From: UMGS1696 sp963642885
Lineage (GTDB): Bacteria; Bacillota; Clostridia; Oscillospirales; CAG-272
DNA length: 64,000 nt
Assembly (NCBI GenBank): GCA_963642885.1
Contig: CAVIJI010000008.1
Coordinates: forward strand, 1 to 64,000
Direction: 5' to 3'
The notes under the pieces were generated by a model. The model was not told where the DNA came from. It was given only the letters and a program-made list of their open reading frames with translations, and did no database searches. Below are positions 52,901-60,727 of the stretch, piece after piece (within the stretch, counting starts at the first letter, position 1; the number at the start of each line of letters is the position of its first letter). A program made the translations under genes and the position numbers.

Positions 52901-54510
52901 TAAACCGTAGTATCCGTTACTATTTCCTCACGAAGTGAGTCTATAGGAGGATTGGTCACTTGAGCGAAAAGCTGCTTGAAATAATTGAATAAGGGCTGAT
53001 GTTTCTCGGATAATACCGCTAACGGAACATCACATCCCATTGAAGCAGTTGCTTCGATTCCGTTCTTCGCCATCGGTAAAATTGCGTCGTTTATGTCTTC
53101 GTATGTATAACCGAATACTTTACACAGTCTGTCTCTTTCCTGTGCGGTATACATGGAAACCTTTTTATTCGGTACCGAAAGTGATGAAAGTGAAACAAGA
53201 TACCTGTCAAGCCATTCACCGTATGGTTTACGTGAAGCATAATATTCCTTGCATTCTTCGTCGGATACAATTTTTTTATTAACCGTATCTACAAGAAGCA
53301 TTTTACCGGGTTCCAAACGTGACTTGCATACAATATCATCTGACGGTATTTCGAGAACTCCGACTTCAGATGAAAGGATAAGCCTTCTGTCTTTTGTCAC
53401 ATAGTATCTTGCCGGTCTTAATCCGTTTCTGTCGAGCACAGCCCCTATAATATCACCGTCGGAAAATAAAATAGCTGCGGGACCATCCCACGGTTCCATC
53501 ATGGTTGCGTAATACCTGTAAAGGTCTCGCTTCTCACGGGTCATGTCCGTACTGTTTTTCCACGGTTCGGGAATCGTTATCATTACGGCAAGAGGCAACG
53601 GAATACCGTTCATTTCGAGAAATTCAAGTGTATTGTCCAGCATAGCGGAATCCGAGCCGGATGCGGATATAACCGGATATACCTTGTCCAAATCCGATTG
53701 CATCAGTGTCGAACGCATTGTTTCCTCACGTGCGAGCATTCTGTCCGCATTGCCTCTGATTGTATTGATTTCACCGTTATGCAAAATAAGGCGATTCGGG
53801 TGGGCTCTCTCCCAACTCGGTGTTGTATTGGTAGAAAATCTGGAATGAACCATAGCGATTGCACTTTCGTATGATTCGTCCATAAGATCAAGATAAAACC
53901 TTCTGAGCTGCTTTACGAGGAACATGCCTTTGTATACAACCGTACGTGACGACAATGAACATACATATGTATTGTCATTGCTCTGCTCGAAAACTCTTCG
54001 TATCACATACAGCTTTCTGTCAAAATCAAGTCCGCGTGATATATTCGACGGTCGTTCAACAAAACATTGAGCAATGAACGGCATGGTATTCTTGGCTTTT
54101 TCGCCCAAAATCGTGCTGTCGGTCGGAACATCTCTCCAACCGAGCAGCCGTACACCTTCCTTATCGCAAATAATTTCAAACATTTTTTTAGCTTGACGTC
54201 TTGCAAGAGTATTTTGCGGAAAGAAAAACATACCGACACCATAGTCACGGCTATTCGGCAAATCGAATCCCAGAGGTTTAACCGCTTTCGAGAAGAAAGT
54301 ATGTGAAATCTGCAAAAGAATTCCGACTCCGTCACCTGTCTCCCCTGTTGCGTCCTTACCCGCTCTGTGCTCTAACTTTTCAACAATCGACAATGCGTCA
54401 TTCACTATCGAATAAGATGCAGTGCCGTCTATGCTGACTACCGCACCTATACCGCATGCATCATGTTCATAGCTCTCACTGTATAATGTTTTTTGCTGAC
54501 CATCCGTCAT
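49984..54510 (-). CDS. gltB: Glutamate synthase, large (alpha) subunit
   Basis: Makes two glutamates from glutamine and 2-oxoglutarate. With the ATG at 54510 the protein is 1508 residues, normal for GltB. The N-terminal glutaminase (Ntn) domain starts after a short propeptide ending HDA, with Cys-Gly-Ile-Gly as the catalytic N-terminus. Then the central domain, the FMN-binding synthase domain (SGRFGVTSEYLC, KPGEGGHLPGKKVYPWIA, GYDGGTGAAPRSS), the [3Fe-4S] cysteines in GCVMMRVCNLDTCPVGIATQ, and the C-terminal beta-helix with repeated Gly-rich turns (GDHGCEYMTGGCAVILG). The frame opens at 54582, inside asnB; the 54510 ATG with AAGGG upstream and a 22-base gap to asnB is preferred. Confidence 0.96.
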   Translation of the reverse strand: MTDGQQKTLYSESYEHDACGIGAVVSIDGTASYSIVNDALSIVEKLEHRAGKDATGETGDGVGILLQISHTFFSKAVKPLGFDLPNSRDYGVGMFFFPQNTLARRQAKKMFEIICDKEGVRLLGWRDVPTDSTILGEKAKNTMPFIAQCFVERPSNISRGLDFDRKLYVIRRVFEQSNDNTYVCSLSSRTVVYKGMFLVKQLRRFYLDLMDESYESAIAMVHSRFSTNTTPSWERAHPNRLILHNGEINTIRGNADRMLAREETMRSTLMQSDLDKVYPVISASGSDSAMLDNTLEFLEMNGIPLPLAVMITIPEPWKNSTDMTREKRDLYRYYATMMEPWDGPAAILFSDGDIIGAVLDRNGLRPARYYVTKDRRLILSSEVGVLEIPSDDIVCKSRLEPGKMLLVDTVNKKIVSDEECKEYYASRKPYGEWLDRYLVSLSSLSVPNKKVSMYTAQERDRLCKVFGYTYEDINDAILPMAKNGIEATASMGCDVPLAVLSEKHQPLFNYFKQLFAQVTNPPIDSLREEIVTDTTVYVGSDGNLLEEKPDNCSVLQINNPILTSVDLMKIRSMNKSGFKVSTVSLLYYKNTSLEKALDRLFVECDREYRDGANILILSDRGIDENHVAIPSLLAVSAMEQYLIRTKKRTSVSIILESGEPRDVHHFATLLGYGARAINPYLAQECVASLIDSGRLDKDYHTAIEDYNNAILHGIVKIASKMGISTLQSYQSAQIFEAVGICKSVTDKYFTNTVSPVEGIGLAEINEGVEWRHNHAFDPLGLGVDTTADSAGIHKLRSNNNAEDHMYNPQTIIALREATHTGSYERFKEYTAAVDDERKPHTLRGLLEFVWDENGGIPLDEVEPVSEIVKRFKTGAMSYGSISQEAHECMAIAMNTLGGKSNSGEGGENPARFGTIKNSAIKQVASGRFGVTSEYLCSAKEIQIKMAQGAKPGEGGHLPGKKVYPWIAETRYSTPGVSLISPPPHHDIYSIEDLAQLIFDLKNANRDASISVKLVSEAGVGTIASGVAKAGAEVVLISGYDGGTGAAPRSSIHNAGLPWELGLAEAHQTLVKNGLRERVRLETDGKLMSGRDVAIACILGAEEFGFATAPLVSMGCVMMRVCNLDTCPVGIATQNPELRKRFCGKPEYVMNFMKFIAEELREIMAKLGVHTVNELVGHTEKIRVRSKLITHRAETIDLTSLMGESNGRYYHFDNSAKYNFELEKTIDESILIPEFEKYFMSNRKHETNIKVSSTNRTFGTILGSVITKRFGNTLTDDTYIINANGGGGQSFGAFLPKGLTIKLKGDSNDYFGKGLSGGKLTVKPEDGSSFAAEKNIIIGNVALYGATSGEAYINGIAGERFCVRNSGAVAVVEGCGDHGCEYMTGGCAVILGKTGKNFAAGMSGGIAYVLDTDHDLYLKLNKQMVTMTEITEQHDADELKKLIANHVAETGSALGKKVLEHFDEFLPNFKKIIPEDYRKMMICIGKLEEKGIPYEQAKLKAFYLAETIK

Positions 54511-54532
54511 ATCTCTACCCTTCCCACCGATT

Positions 54533-56113
54533 TTATTTACCGCTTTCTCCGTAATTTGCCAGAACCCTTGCAGATGGATCATTTACATCACATCCTGCCC
54601 AATCTTTGTTCGGCATCCAGAATCCTGTAATCATTTCCGCCTGATCGGGATAATATTTTTCGAATAACTCCCTGTACAGCAATGACTCCTTGGTAAACGG
54701 AACGGCATATGTGTATTTTTTTATTCTGTTTTTAAATTCATCATCCGTGTACTTCTTTTCGGCAAATGCTTTCAAATCATCCACCATGGAATGCCCAACC
54801 GCATCACTGAATGCGGCTTTCTCTCTCATCAAGATGTTTCTCGGAAGCCATTCACCCTCAAATGCGTGTCTTAAAAGATATTTACCTATGCCCCGGCTGT
54901 TAATCTTCATTTCGGGATTAAGTGCTAAAACATACTGTGCAAAATCTATATCTCCGAACGGAACTCTCGCCTCAAGTGAATTTACCGAAATACATCTGTC
55001 GGCTCTCAGCACATCATACATGTGTATCTCGCGGATTCTTTTCTCGGATTCCTTTTGAAAAGCATAAGCCGATGGAGCGTAATCGGTGTATTTATATCCG
55101 AAAAGCTCATCCGAAATTTCACCTGTCAATATCACACGCAAATCAGTGTTATCGTGTATATATTTGCATACCAAATACATACCTATCGAAGCACGAATTG
55201 TCGTAATGTCATATGAGCCGATTACAGACACAACCGTCGGTAATGCCTCTAAAACATCACTCTCGGTAATTATTACCTCCGTATGTTCGGATTTAATATA
55301 ATCCGCAACCTCTCTCGCATATTTTAAATCTATCGCATCGGTGCTCATTCCAATAGCAAAGGTTCTGATAGGCTTTTCCGAAAGTCTTGCGGCAATCGAG
55401 CAAACAAGCGATGAATCCAAGCCTCCGGATAATAAAAATCCTATCGGTGCATCTGCATCCAAACGCTTCTTTACTCCGCTTATCAACTTATCTTTGATTT
55501 TCCGTGCCGATGTTTCGAGGTCATCGTATATTACACTCTTCGGGCATGAAATATCATTGTAGCAGATAAATCTACCTCTTTTGTAAAAATGTCCCGGAGG
55601 AAACGGTTTGATTTTATCACAGATACCTACAAGGTTTTTGGCTTCGCTTGCGAACAATATCCCGCCGCATTTATCAAAGCCGTAAAACAAAGGACGTATT
55701 CCTATCGGATCACGTGCGGCAATTAACTCCTTTGCTTTGCCATCGTAAATAATGCATGCGAACTCTGCGTCCAACTTTGCGAACATATCGGTTCCGTATT
55801 CCTTGTATAAAGGAAGAAGAAGTTCACAATCCGATTCTCCGAAAAACTTATAACCTTTGCCTTCAAGCTCCGTTTTCAGGCTTCTGAAGCCGTATATTTC
55901 ACCGTTGCATACAGAATAACAGTCTTCATACGAAAACGGCTGCATTCCCCTCTCATCCGGTCCCATAATCGAAAGTCTGTGAAATCCGAGTATGCCGCCA
56001 TCGACATTTATAATCCTCGACATATCCGGCCCACGTGATACTGTTTTATCAAAGCCTTCGATGAATTTTTCCTGTGATATTGTATTTCCGTAATATCCCA
56101 TGATAGAACACAT
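54533..56113 (-). CDS. asnB: Asparagine synthetase B (glutamine-hydrolysing)
   Basis: Makes asparagine from aspartate, glutamine and ATP. The 526-residue protein has Cys2 as the glutaminase nucleophile (MCSIMGYYG), RGPDMSR, FHRLSIMGPDERGMQPF and CNGEIYGF in the N-terminal domain; the synthetase domain has the PP-loop LLSGGLDSSLVCSIAARL and the TGEISDELFGYKYTDYAP motif. It is close to E. coli AsnB. CGGAG precedes the ATG by six bases. It lies behind a T-box whose specifier reads Asn and ahead of gltB-gltD, in one nitrogen operon. Confidence 0.97.
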   Translation of the reverse strand: MCSIMGYYGNTISQEKFIEGFDKTVSRGPDMSRIINVDGGILGFHRLSIMGPDERGMQPFSYEDCYSVCNGEIYGFRSLKTELEGKGYKFFGESDCELLLPLYKEYGTDMFAKLDAEFACIIYDGKAKELIAARDPIGIRPLFYGFDKCGGILFASEAKNLVGICDKIKPFPPGHFYKRGRFICYNDISCPKSVIYDDLETSARKIKDKLISGVKKRLDADAPIGFLLSGGLDSSLVCSIAARLSEKPIRTFAIGMSTDAIDLKYAREVADYIKSEHTEVIITESDVLEALPTVVSVIGSYDITTIRASIGMYLVCKYIHDNTDLRVILTGEISDELFGYKYTDYAPSAYAFQKESEKRIREIHMYDVLRADRCISVNSLEARVPFGDIDFAQYVLALNPEMKINSRGIGKYLLRHAFEGEWLPRNILMREKAAFSDAVGHSMVDDLKAFAEKKYTDDEFKNRIKKYTYAVPFTKESLLYRELFEKYYPDQAEMITGFWMPNKDWAGCDVNDPSARVLANYGESGK

Positions 56114-56119
56114 ATTATA

Positions 56120-56381
56120 CTCCGTTTAAGCACAACTTTATTGAATTTCAGGACGAACTGTGCTGTCCGCGGTGCCACCTGTATTATCCGCATAGGATCT
56201 CTTTACTGCTCATTATTTAAGCATTGCAAATTAACGCTTTGCACACGCCGTACCTACTGTCATATATATGAGTTCGGTTTGGGGCTCGAAGGTGTTATTC
56301 GCGCAGGCATCGGAATACGTTTCTCACTGTCACGTACTCACTGTGTCCTCTGTATCTGCGGTACTTCTCCTCGTCACAGCC
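56120..56381 (-). promoter_or_regulatory. T-box leader of asnB (Asn specifier), no terminator visible
   Basis: Minus-strand RNA: stem I closes with GGCU (56381-56378) and AGCC (56286-56283); its loop-E strand AGUA is present; the specifier loop reads GAAU-AAC-A with AAC (Asn) at 56296-56294. The T-box sequence AGGTGGCACCGCGG is at 56180-56167. The antiterminator CAGG-UGGCACC-GCGGAC-AGCACA-GUUCGU-CCUG (56181-56149) pairs perfectly. Bulge UGGC fits discriminator G, as in tRNA-Asn. No hairpin with a U-tract follows before the ATG. UUCGU (56157-56153) can pair with ACGGA (56125-56121), which contains part of the SD, so control of translation is possible. Confidence 0.92.
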
Positions 56382-56438
56382 TTTTTTCACTTTATTTTTT
56401 AATTATAATTGTTTTATTCTCGGTAAGCCGATTCTACT

Positions 56439-58532
56439 TTATCTGACTCCGAAAAGAAGCTCACCGTATGACGGATAAGGCCAATTTTCACCTGAGGCAA
56501 TAGTTTCCATTTCATCCGCGGGAATACGCATTGCTTTCATATCCGGAATAATCGTTGATTTATAAAACTCGGCAAGCTCGGCACAGTCTTTAATCGATTT
56601 TGCCGAAATAAGATCGAGCTCCGTCTTCTTTACAGCCGCATTGCATGCTCCGATTAATGCGCACAGATTCTTAATACTTTCCTTTTCATAGGTGCAATCC
56701 ACATCAACGTCAAATGATGTTTTTACGGCAGCATTTTGCGCAAGCTCTGCCGAATATTTACTCATCGCGGGAAGTATATCTTTTCTCGCCATATCGAGCA
56801 TTGTGAGTGCTTCTATATTTATTATCTTACAATAATTTTCAAGAAGTACCTCATGTCTTGCGATAAGCTCCGTTTTGCTGTACACATTATGACTTGTGAA
56901 CAGCAATACATTTTTATCGTCCAACATATGCGAGAGTGCATCGGGAGTGGTTTTGAAATTGTACAAACCTCTCTTTTCCGCTTCCTTTACCCAAGATTCA
57001 TCGTATCCGTCGCCGTTAAAGATTATTCTCTTATGCTCTTTAATTGTTTTCTTAATAAGCTCATGCAAATCTGCTTCGAAATTGTTTGAACCCTCGAGTA
57101 TATCGGCAAACTGCTTCAATTCCTCGGCAACAGTCGTATTCAGCACCGTATTTGCACATGATATCGAAGCGGCTGAGCCGAGCATACGGAATTCGAATTT
57201 ATTTCCCGTGAACGCGAAAGGACTTGTTCTGTTTCTGTCCGTCGTATCTTTGGGGAACTTGGGAAGAGTATGTACACCGATACGCATTAACTCTTTTTGC
57301 TTCGAATCGTACTTTTCGTCCTTCTCGATTGCTTCGAGTATTTCCGAAAGATCTGTACCGAGAAACATCGAAACTATCGCAGGCGGTGCCTCGTTAGCAC
57401 CTAATCTGTGATCGTTTCCGGCGGATGCTACCGAAATTCTGAGAAGATCCTGATATTCATCAACGGCTTTGATTACGGCACAAAGGAAAAGTAAGAATTG
57501 CGCATTTTCGTACGGTGTTTCTCCGGGTTCGAGAAGGTTGGTTCCTTTATCCGTTGATATGGACCAGTTGTTATGCTTACCGCTTCCGTTCACACCCGCA
57601 AACGGCTTTTCATGAAGCAAACATACCATTCCGTGACGTTTTGCAACCTTTTGCATCATTTCCATAGTAATTTGATTGTGATCAGCCGCAATATTCGTCG
57701 TAGTAAATATCGGTGCCATTTCATGCTGTGCGGGAGCTACTTCATTATGTTCTGTTTTCGCCAAAACTCCCAGCTTCCACAATTCTTCGTTGAGTTCCTT
57801 CATAAATGAGGCTACACGTGGTTTTATGGCACCGAAATAGTGATCGTCAAGTTCCTGTCCCTTCGGAGCCATTGCACCGAACAAAGTTCTTCCCGTATAT
57901 ATCAAATCTTTTCTCTTGTCATACAGATTCTTATCGACTAAGAAATATTCCTGTTCGGGGCCTACCGTCGTTTTTACCGATGAAACATCATCGTTTCCGA
58001 ATAATTTCAAAACGCGTAAAGCCTGACGGTTTATCGCCTCCATGGAACGGAGAAGTGCTGTTTTCTGATCGAGAGCCTCACCGCCGTACGAACAAAATAC
58101 CGTCGGAATATAGAGCACACCGTCTTTTATAAACGCATATGAAGTTGCATCCCACGCCGTATATCCTCTCGCTTCAAATGTAGCACGCAATCCGCCCGAC
58201 GGGAATGAAGAAGCATCGGGCTCACCGCGCATCAGCTCCTTACCTGAGAATTCCATTATCACTTTTCCGTTAGGCTTCGGCGAGATAAAGCTGTCGTGCT
58301 TCTCGGCAGTAACACCCGTCATCGGCTGGAACCAATGAGTATAGTGAGTTGCCCCTTTTTCGATTGCCCAATCTTTCATTGCGTTCGCGACAACAGTAGC
58401 TACTTCAGTATCAAGATGCTTTCCGTTTTTTATTGTTTTTTGTAATGTCTTATATGTTTCCTTGGGAAGTCTTGCCTCCATCACGGAATCATCGAAAACC
58501 ATTGACGCAAATAATTCGGTTATTGTACTCAT
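56439..58532 (-). CDS. glnA: Glutamine synthetase type III (GlnN-like)
   Basis: Makes glutamine from glutamate and ammonia with ATP. At 697 residues it is the large type III form found in Bacteroidetes and Clostridia. It has THWFQPMTGVTAEKHDSFI, the type III signature FPSGGLRATFEARGYTAWD, GPEQEYFLVD (metal-binding Glu), EVAPAQHEMAP, KPFAGVNGSGKHNNWSI (ammonia/glutamate site) and GNDHRLGANEAPPAIVS. The ATG at 58532 follows GGAGG by six bases; an earlier in-frame start at 58565 would begin inside the leader terminator. First gene of a leftward unit with asnB, gltB and gltD. Confidence 0.96.
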   Translation of the reverse strand: MSTITELFASMVFDDSVMEARLPKETYKTLQKTIKNGKHLDTEVATVVANAMKDWAIEKGATHYTHWFQPMTGVTAEKHDSFISPKPNGKVIMEFSGKELMRGEPDASSFPSGGLRATFEARGYTAWDATSYAFIKDGVLYIPTVFCSYGGEALDQKTALLRSMEAINRQALRVLKLFGNDDVSSVKTTVGPEQEYFLVDKNLYDKRKDLIYTGRTLFGAMAPKGQELDDHYFGAIKPRVASFMKELNEELWKLGVLAKTEHNEVAPAQHEMAPIFTTTNIAADHNQITMEMMQKVAKRHGMVCLLHEKPFAGVNGSGKHNNWSISTDKGTNLLEPGETPYENAQFLLFLCAVIKAVDEYQDLLRISVASAGNDHRLGANEAPPAIVSMFLGTDLSEILEAIEKDEKYDSKQKELMRIGVHTLPKFPKDTTDRNRTSPFAFTGNKFEFRMLGSAASISCANTVLNTTVAEELKQFADILEGSNNFEADLHELIKKTIKEHKRIIFNGDGYDESWVKEAEKRGLYNFKTTPDALSHMLDDKNVLLFTSHNVYSKTELIARHEVLLENYCKIINIEALTMLDMARKDILPAMSKYSAELAQNAAVKTSFDVDVDCTYEKESIKNLCALIGACNAAVKKTELDLISAKSIKDCAELAEFYKSTIIPDMKAMRIPADEMETIASGENWPYPSYGELLFGVR

Positions 58533-58552
58533 CTTAATCCTCCAAATGAATG

Positions 58553-58621
58553 AAAAAAGCGACAATCGGGCAGGAAAATATCGGTCTGAACAGACCGTAT
58601 TTTACCGACGCCATTGTCGCT
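58553..58621 (-). promoter_or_regulatory. Leader terminator of glnA with candidate ANTAR-type hairpin
   Basis: On the minus strand AGCGACAAT (58621-58613) pairs with ATTGTCGCT (58566-58558), then six T; an inner hairpin CGGTCTG/CAGACCG sits within. This is an intrinsic terminator between promoter and start codon, so read-through must be controlled. The same 5' strand can fold locally as GCGAC-AAUGGC-GUCG (58620-58607): a small stem with a hexaloop having A at position 1 and G at position 4, the P2 feature of ANTAR target RNAs. I did not find a convincing first hairpin (P1) upstream. An ANTAR gene lies 1.4 kb away. Confidence 0.65.
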
Positions 58622-58688
58622 GTTAATCATATTAATATTATAAGTGAACACCTGTATCATTAACGGTTGTCCGCTTACTATGTGCATT

Positions 58689-58717
58689 ATTATATCACCC
58701 ACATAAAGTCTTGTCAA
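58689..58717 (-). promoter_or_regulatory. Promoter of the type III glnA
   Basis: Minus strand TTGACA (58717-58712), 17-base spacer, TATAAT (58694-58689): perfect consensus. The untranslated leader is about 150 bases. Confidence 0.9.
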
Positions 58718-58747
58718 TCAGTAAAATAAAAAAACACGTCTGACACC

Positions 58748-58776
58748 TTGACAAATTTTTGCCGTCAAAGTATAAT
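58748..58776 (+). promoter_or_regulatory. Promoter of the type I glutamine synthetase-ANTAR unit
   Basis: TTGACA at 58748-58753, 17-base spacer, TATAAT at 58771-58776: perfect consensus, only 31 bases from the divergent glnA promoter. The leader to 58843 is about 60 bases and has no terminator. Confidence 0.9.
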
Positions 58777-58842
58777 ATTTTCTGAAATTTTGATAAAATC
58801 ATTCGAATTTATCACTTAATCACATTAACTCGGAGTAATTCT

Positions 58843-60057
58843 ATGAAATATACCGCTGATGAAGTTTTTGATTATATCGAACAGGAAGACGTAAGCTTTG
58901 TTCGCCTTGCATTCTGTGATGTTCACGGCAGACAAAAAAATGTTTCCGTTATGCCGCATGAACTGAAGCGTGCCTTCGAATACGGTGTTTCATTTGACGC
59001 CACGGCTATTAACGGCTTTACATTTGATTCTAACGGAAAATCCGACCTCCTTCTTTTCCCGATTCCTTCGACATTGAACGTACTTCCGTGGAGACCTTCT
59101 CACGGTAAGGTTGTAAGAATGTTCTGTAATATAAAATATCCCGACGGCAGAATGTTCGAAAAAAACTCTCGTGCTGTACTGGAAAACGCTATATCCGAAG
59201 CAAAAGAAATGGGAATTACAGTCAAAATCGGATCCGAATATGAATTTTACCTTTTCAAAACCGATGAAGACGGAAATCCGACAAAAATACCGTTTGACAA
59301 AGCGGGGTATATGGATGTAGCCCCCGAGGATAAGGGAGAAAACGTACGCCGTGAAATATGTCTCACATTAATCGATATGGATATACAGCCCGAATGCTCT
59401 CACCATGAAGAAGGGCCCGGTCAAAACGAAATCGACTTCCGTTACAGTGACGCTATGACAGCCGCAGACAATGCGATGAATTTCATCACCGTTGTTAAAG
59501 CTACGGCAACACACAACGGTTTGTACGCGGATTTTTCTCCAAAGCCACTTTCCGATAAACCGGGTAACGGACTCCACATAAATATGTCAATCTCATCGGA
59601 CAGCGGAATTGATTACAGTGATTATTTCATAGCGGGTATATTGGACCACATATATGACATGAGTTTGATTCTCAACCCATGCGAGGAGTCTTACGCAAGA
59701 CTCGGAAAGCTGAAAGCACCGAAATATATAAGCTGGGCTGCCGAAAACCGTTCTCAATTAATCAGAATTCCCGCGGCTTCAGGTGAATTCAAAAGATTCG
59801 AGCTTCGCTCACCCGACCCCATGGCAAATCCGTATCTCGCTTATGCCGTATTGATTTATGCCGGATTAGACGGTATCAGGAGAAAGCTTAACTTATCTAA
59901 GCCATCGGATATCGATCTTTATTCAGCGGACAACGATACGCTATCCGAATTTAAAAAACTTCCCGAAACATATACCGAAGCGGTCAATGCCGCTCTTTCA
60001 AGCGACTTTATTTCATCAATACTTCCATTTGACGTTCGCTCTCTCATAAACAGATAA
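58843..60057 (+). CDS. Glutamine synthetase, short type I family
   Basis: A 404-residue member of the GS-I superfamily, about 40 residues shorter than usual GlnA. The catalytic landmarks are present: IGSEYEFYLF, EEGPGQNEIDFRY, NGLHINMS (the His that binds glutamate), AAENRSQLIRIPA and RFELRSPDPMANPYLAYAVL. The adenylylation-site region of proteobacterial GlnA is absent. The missing length is mostly at the C-terminus. It could be a true glutamine synthetase or a gamma-glutamyl ligase of the same fold; the pairing with an ANTAR gene ten bases downstream argues for a role in nitrogen assimilation or sensing. CGGAG precedes the ATG. Confidence 0.86.
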   Translation: MKYTADEVFDYIEQEDVSFVRLAFCDVHGRQKNVSVMPHELKRAFEYGVSFDATAINGFTFDSNGKSDLLLFPIPSTLNVLPWRPSHGKVVRMFCNIKYPDGRMFEKNSRAVLENAISEAKEMGITVKIGSEYEFYLFKTDEDGNPTKIPFDKAGYMDVAPEDKGENVRREICLTLIDMDIQPECSHHEEGPGQNEIDFRYSDAMTAADNAMNFITVVKATATHNGLYADFSPKPLSDKPGNGLHINMSISSDSGIDYSDYFIAGILDHIYDMSLILNPCEESYARLGKLKAPKYISWAAENRSQLIRIPAASGEFKRFELRSPDPMANPYLAYAVLIYAGLDGIRRKLNLSKPSDIDLYSADNDTLSEFKKLPETYTEAVNAALSSDFISSILPFDVRSLINR

Positions 60058-60067
60058 GGAGGCAAAA

Positions 60068-60658
60068 ATGCTTGAAGAAACGTCTCCTTATCGTGTATTG
60101 ATTGTATCAGACACAGATAAAGTCTCCGATTATATAACGGATTTGCTTCCGAAACGTGAGTTTTCGCCAATACTTCGGGCAAGCAGTGCAGGCGATGCAA
60201 AGCGCATGCTTCTATCATCGGAATGTGATATTGTGATAATCAACTCTCCCTTACCGGACGAATTCGGCACTGAGCTGGCTATTGATATTTCGGAGGATCT
60301 GTCAAAAACAGCGGTAATGCTTCTCGTAAAAAGTGACAGCTACGATGCTGTTTCGTACAAAGTAGAAAAGAGCGGTGTTCTCACATTGCCTAAGCCGAAT
60401 ACCAAACAAAATATATATGCGTCAGTGCGGCTTCTCGCGGCGATGAGCATGAAATTAAATCAACTTGAGAAAAAAAATCGTTCTCTGCAGGATAAAATGA
60501 CCGATATTCGTACTGTCAACAGAGCTAAATGGCTTCTTATAGAGAATCTGAACATGACGGAAAAGGAAGCACATTATTATATCGAAAAGCAGGCTATGGA
60601 TATGCGAATGACACGCCGCGACGTTGCTTTCGGAATAATCCGTACATACGATAAATAA
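60068..60658 (+). CDS. Response-regulator-like protein with ANTAR RNA-binding domain
   Basis: A 196-residue putative transcription antiterminator. Residues 1-120 form a receiver-like domain (YRVLIVSDTDKVSDYITDLL); at the phosphorylation position the sequence is IVIINSPLPDEF, with Asn where the phospho-acceptor Asp is expected, so it is probably not a standard phosphorylated receiver. A coiled coil (MKLNQLEKKNRSLQDKM) links to the C-terminal ANTAR domain (AKWLLIENLNMTEKEAHYYI, MRMTRRDVAFGII). ANTAR domains bind paired hexaloop hairpins and prevent termination, often in nitrogen genes. Co-transcribed with the short glutamine synthetase, it may act on the glnA leader divergently located (inference). 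SD is AAGGAGG. Confidence 0.9.
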   Translation: MLEETSPYRVLIVSDTDKVSDYITDLLPKREFSPILRASSAGDAKRMLLSSECDIVIINSPLPDEFGTELAIDISEDLSKTAVMLLVKSDSYDAVSYKVEKSGVLTLPKPNTKQNIYASVRLLAAMSMKLNQLEKKNRSLQDKMTDIRTVNRAKWLLIENLNMTEKEAHYYIEKQAMDMRMTRRDVAFGIIRTYDK

Positions 60659-60719
60659 AACAAAACCATCGTTTTTAACCGTAAAAATAACTCGGTTAAA
60701 TCGCGATGGTTTTGTTTTA
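60657..60719. terminator. Bidirectional intrinsic terminator
   Basis: AAAACAAAACCATCG (60657-60671) pairs with CGATGGTTTTGTTTT (60704-60718), with an inner TTTAACCG/CGGTTAAA stem. It ends the rightward ANTAR unit and the leftward metal-export unit. Confidence 0.93.
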
Positions 60720-60727
60720 TGGATTTT

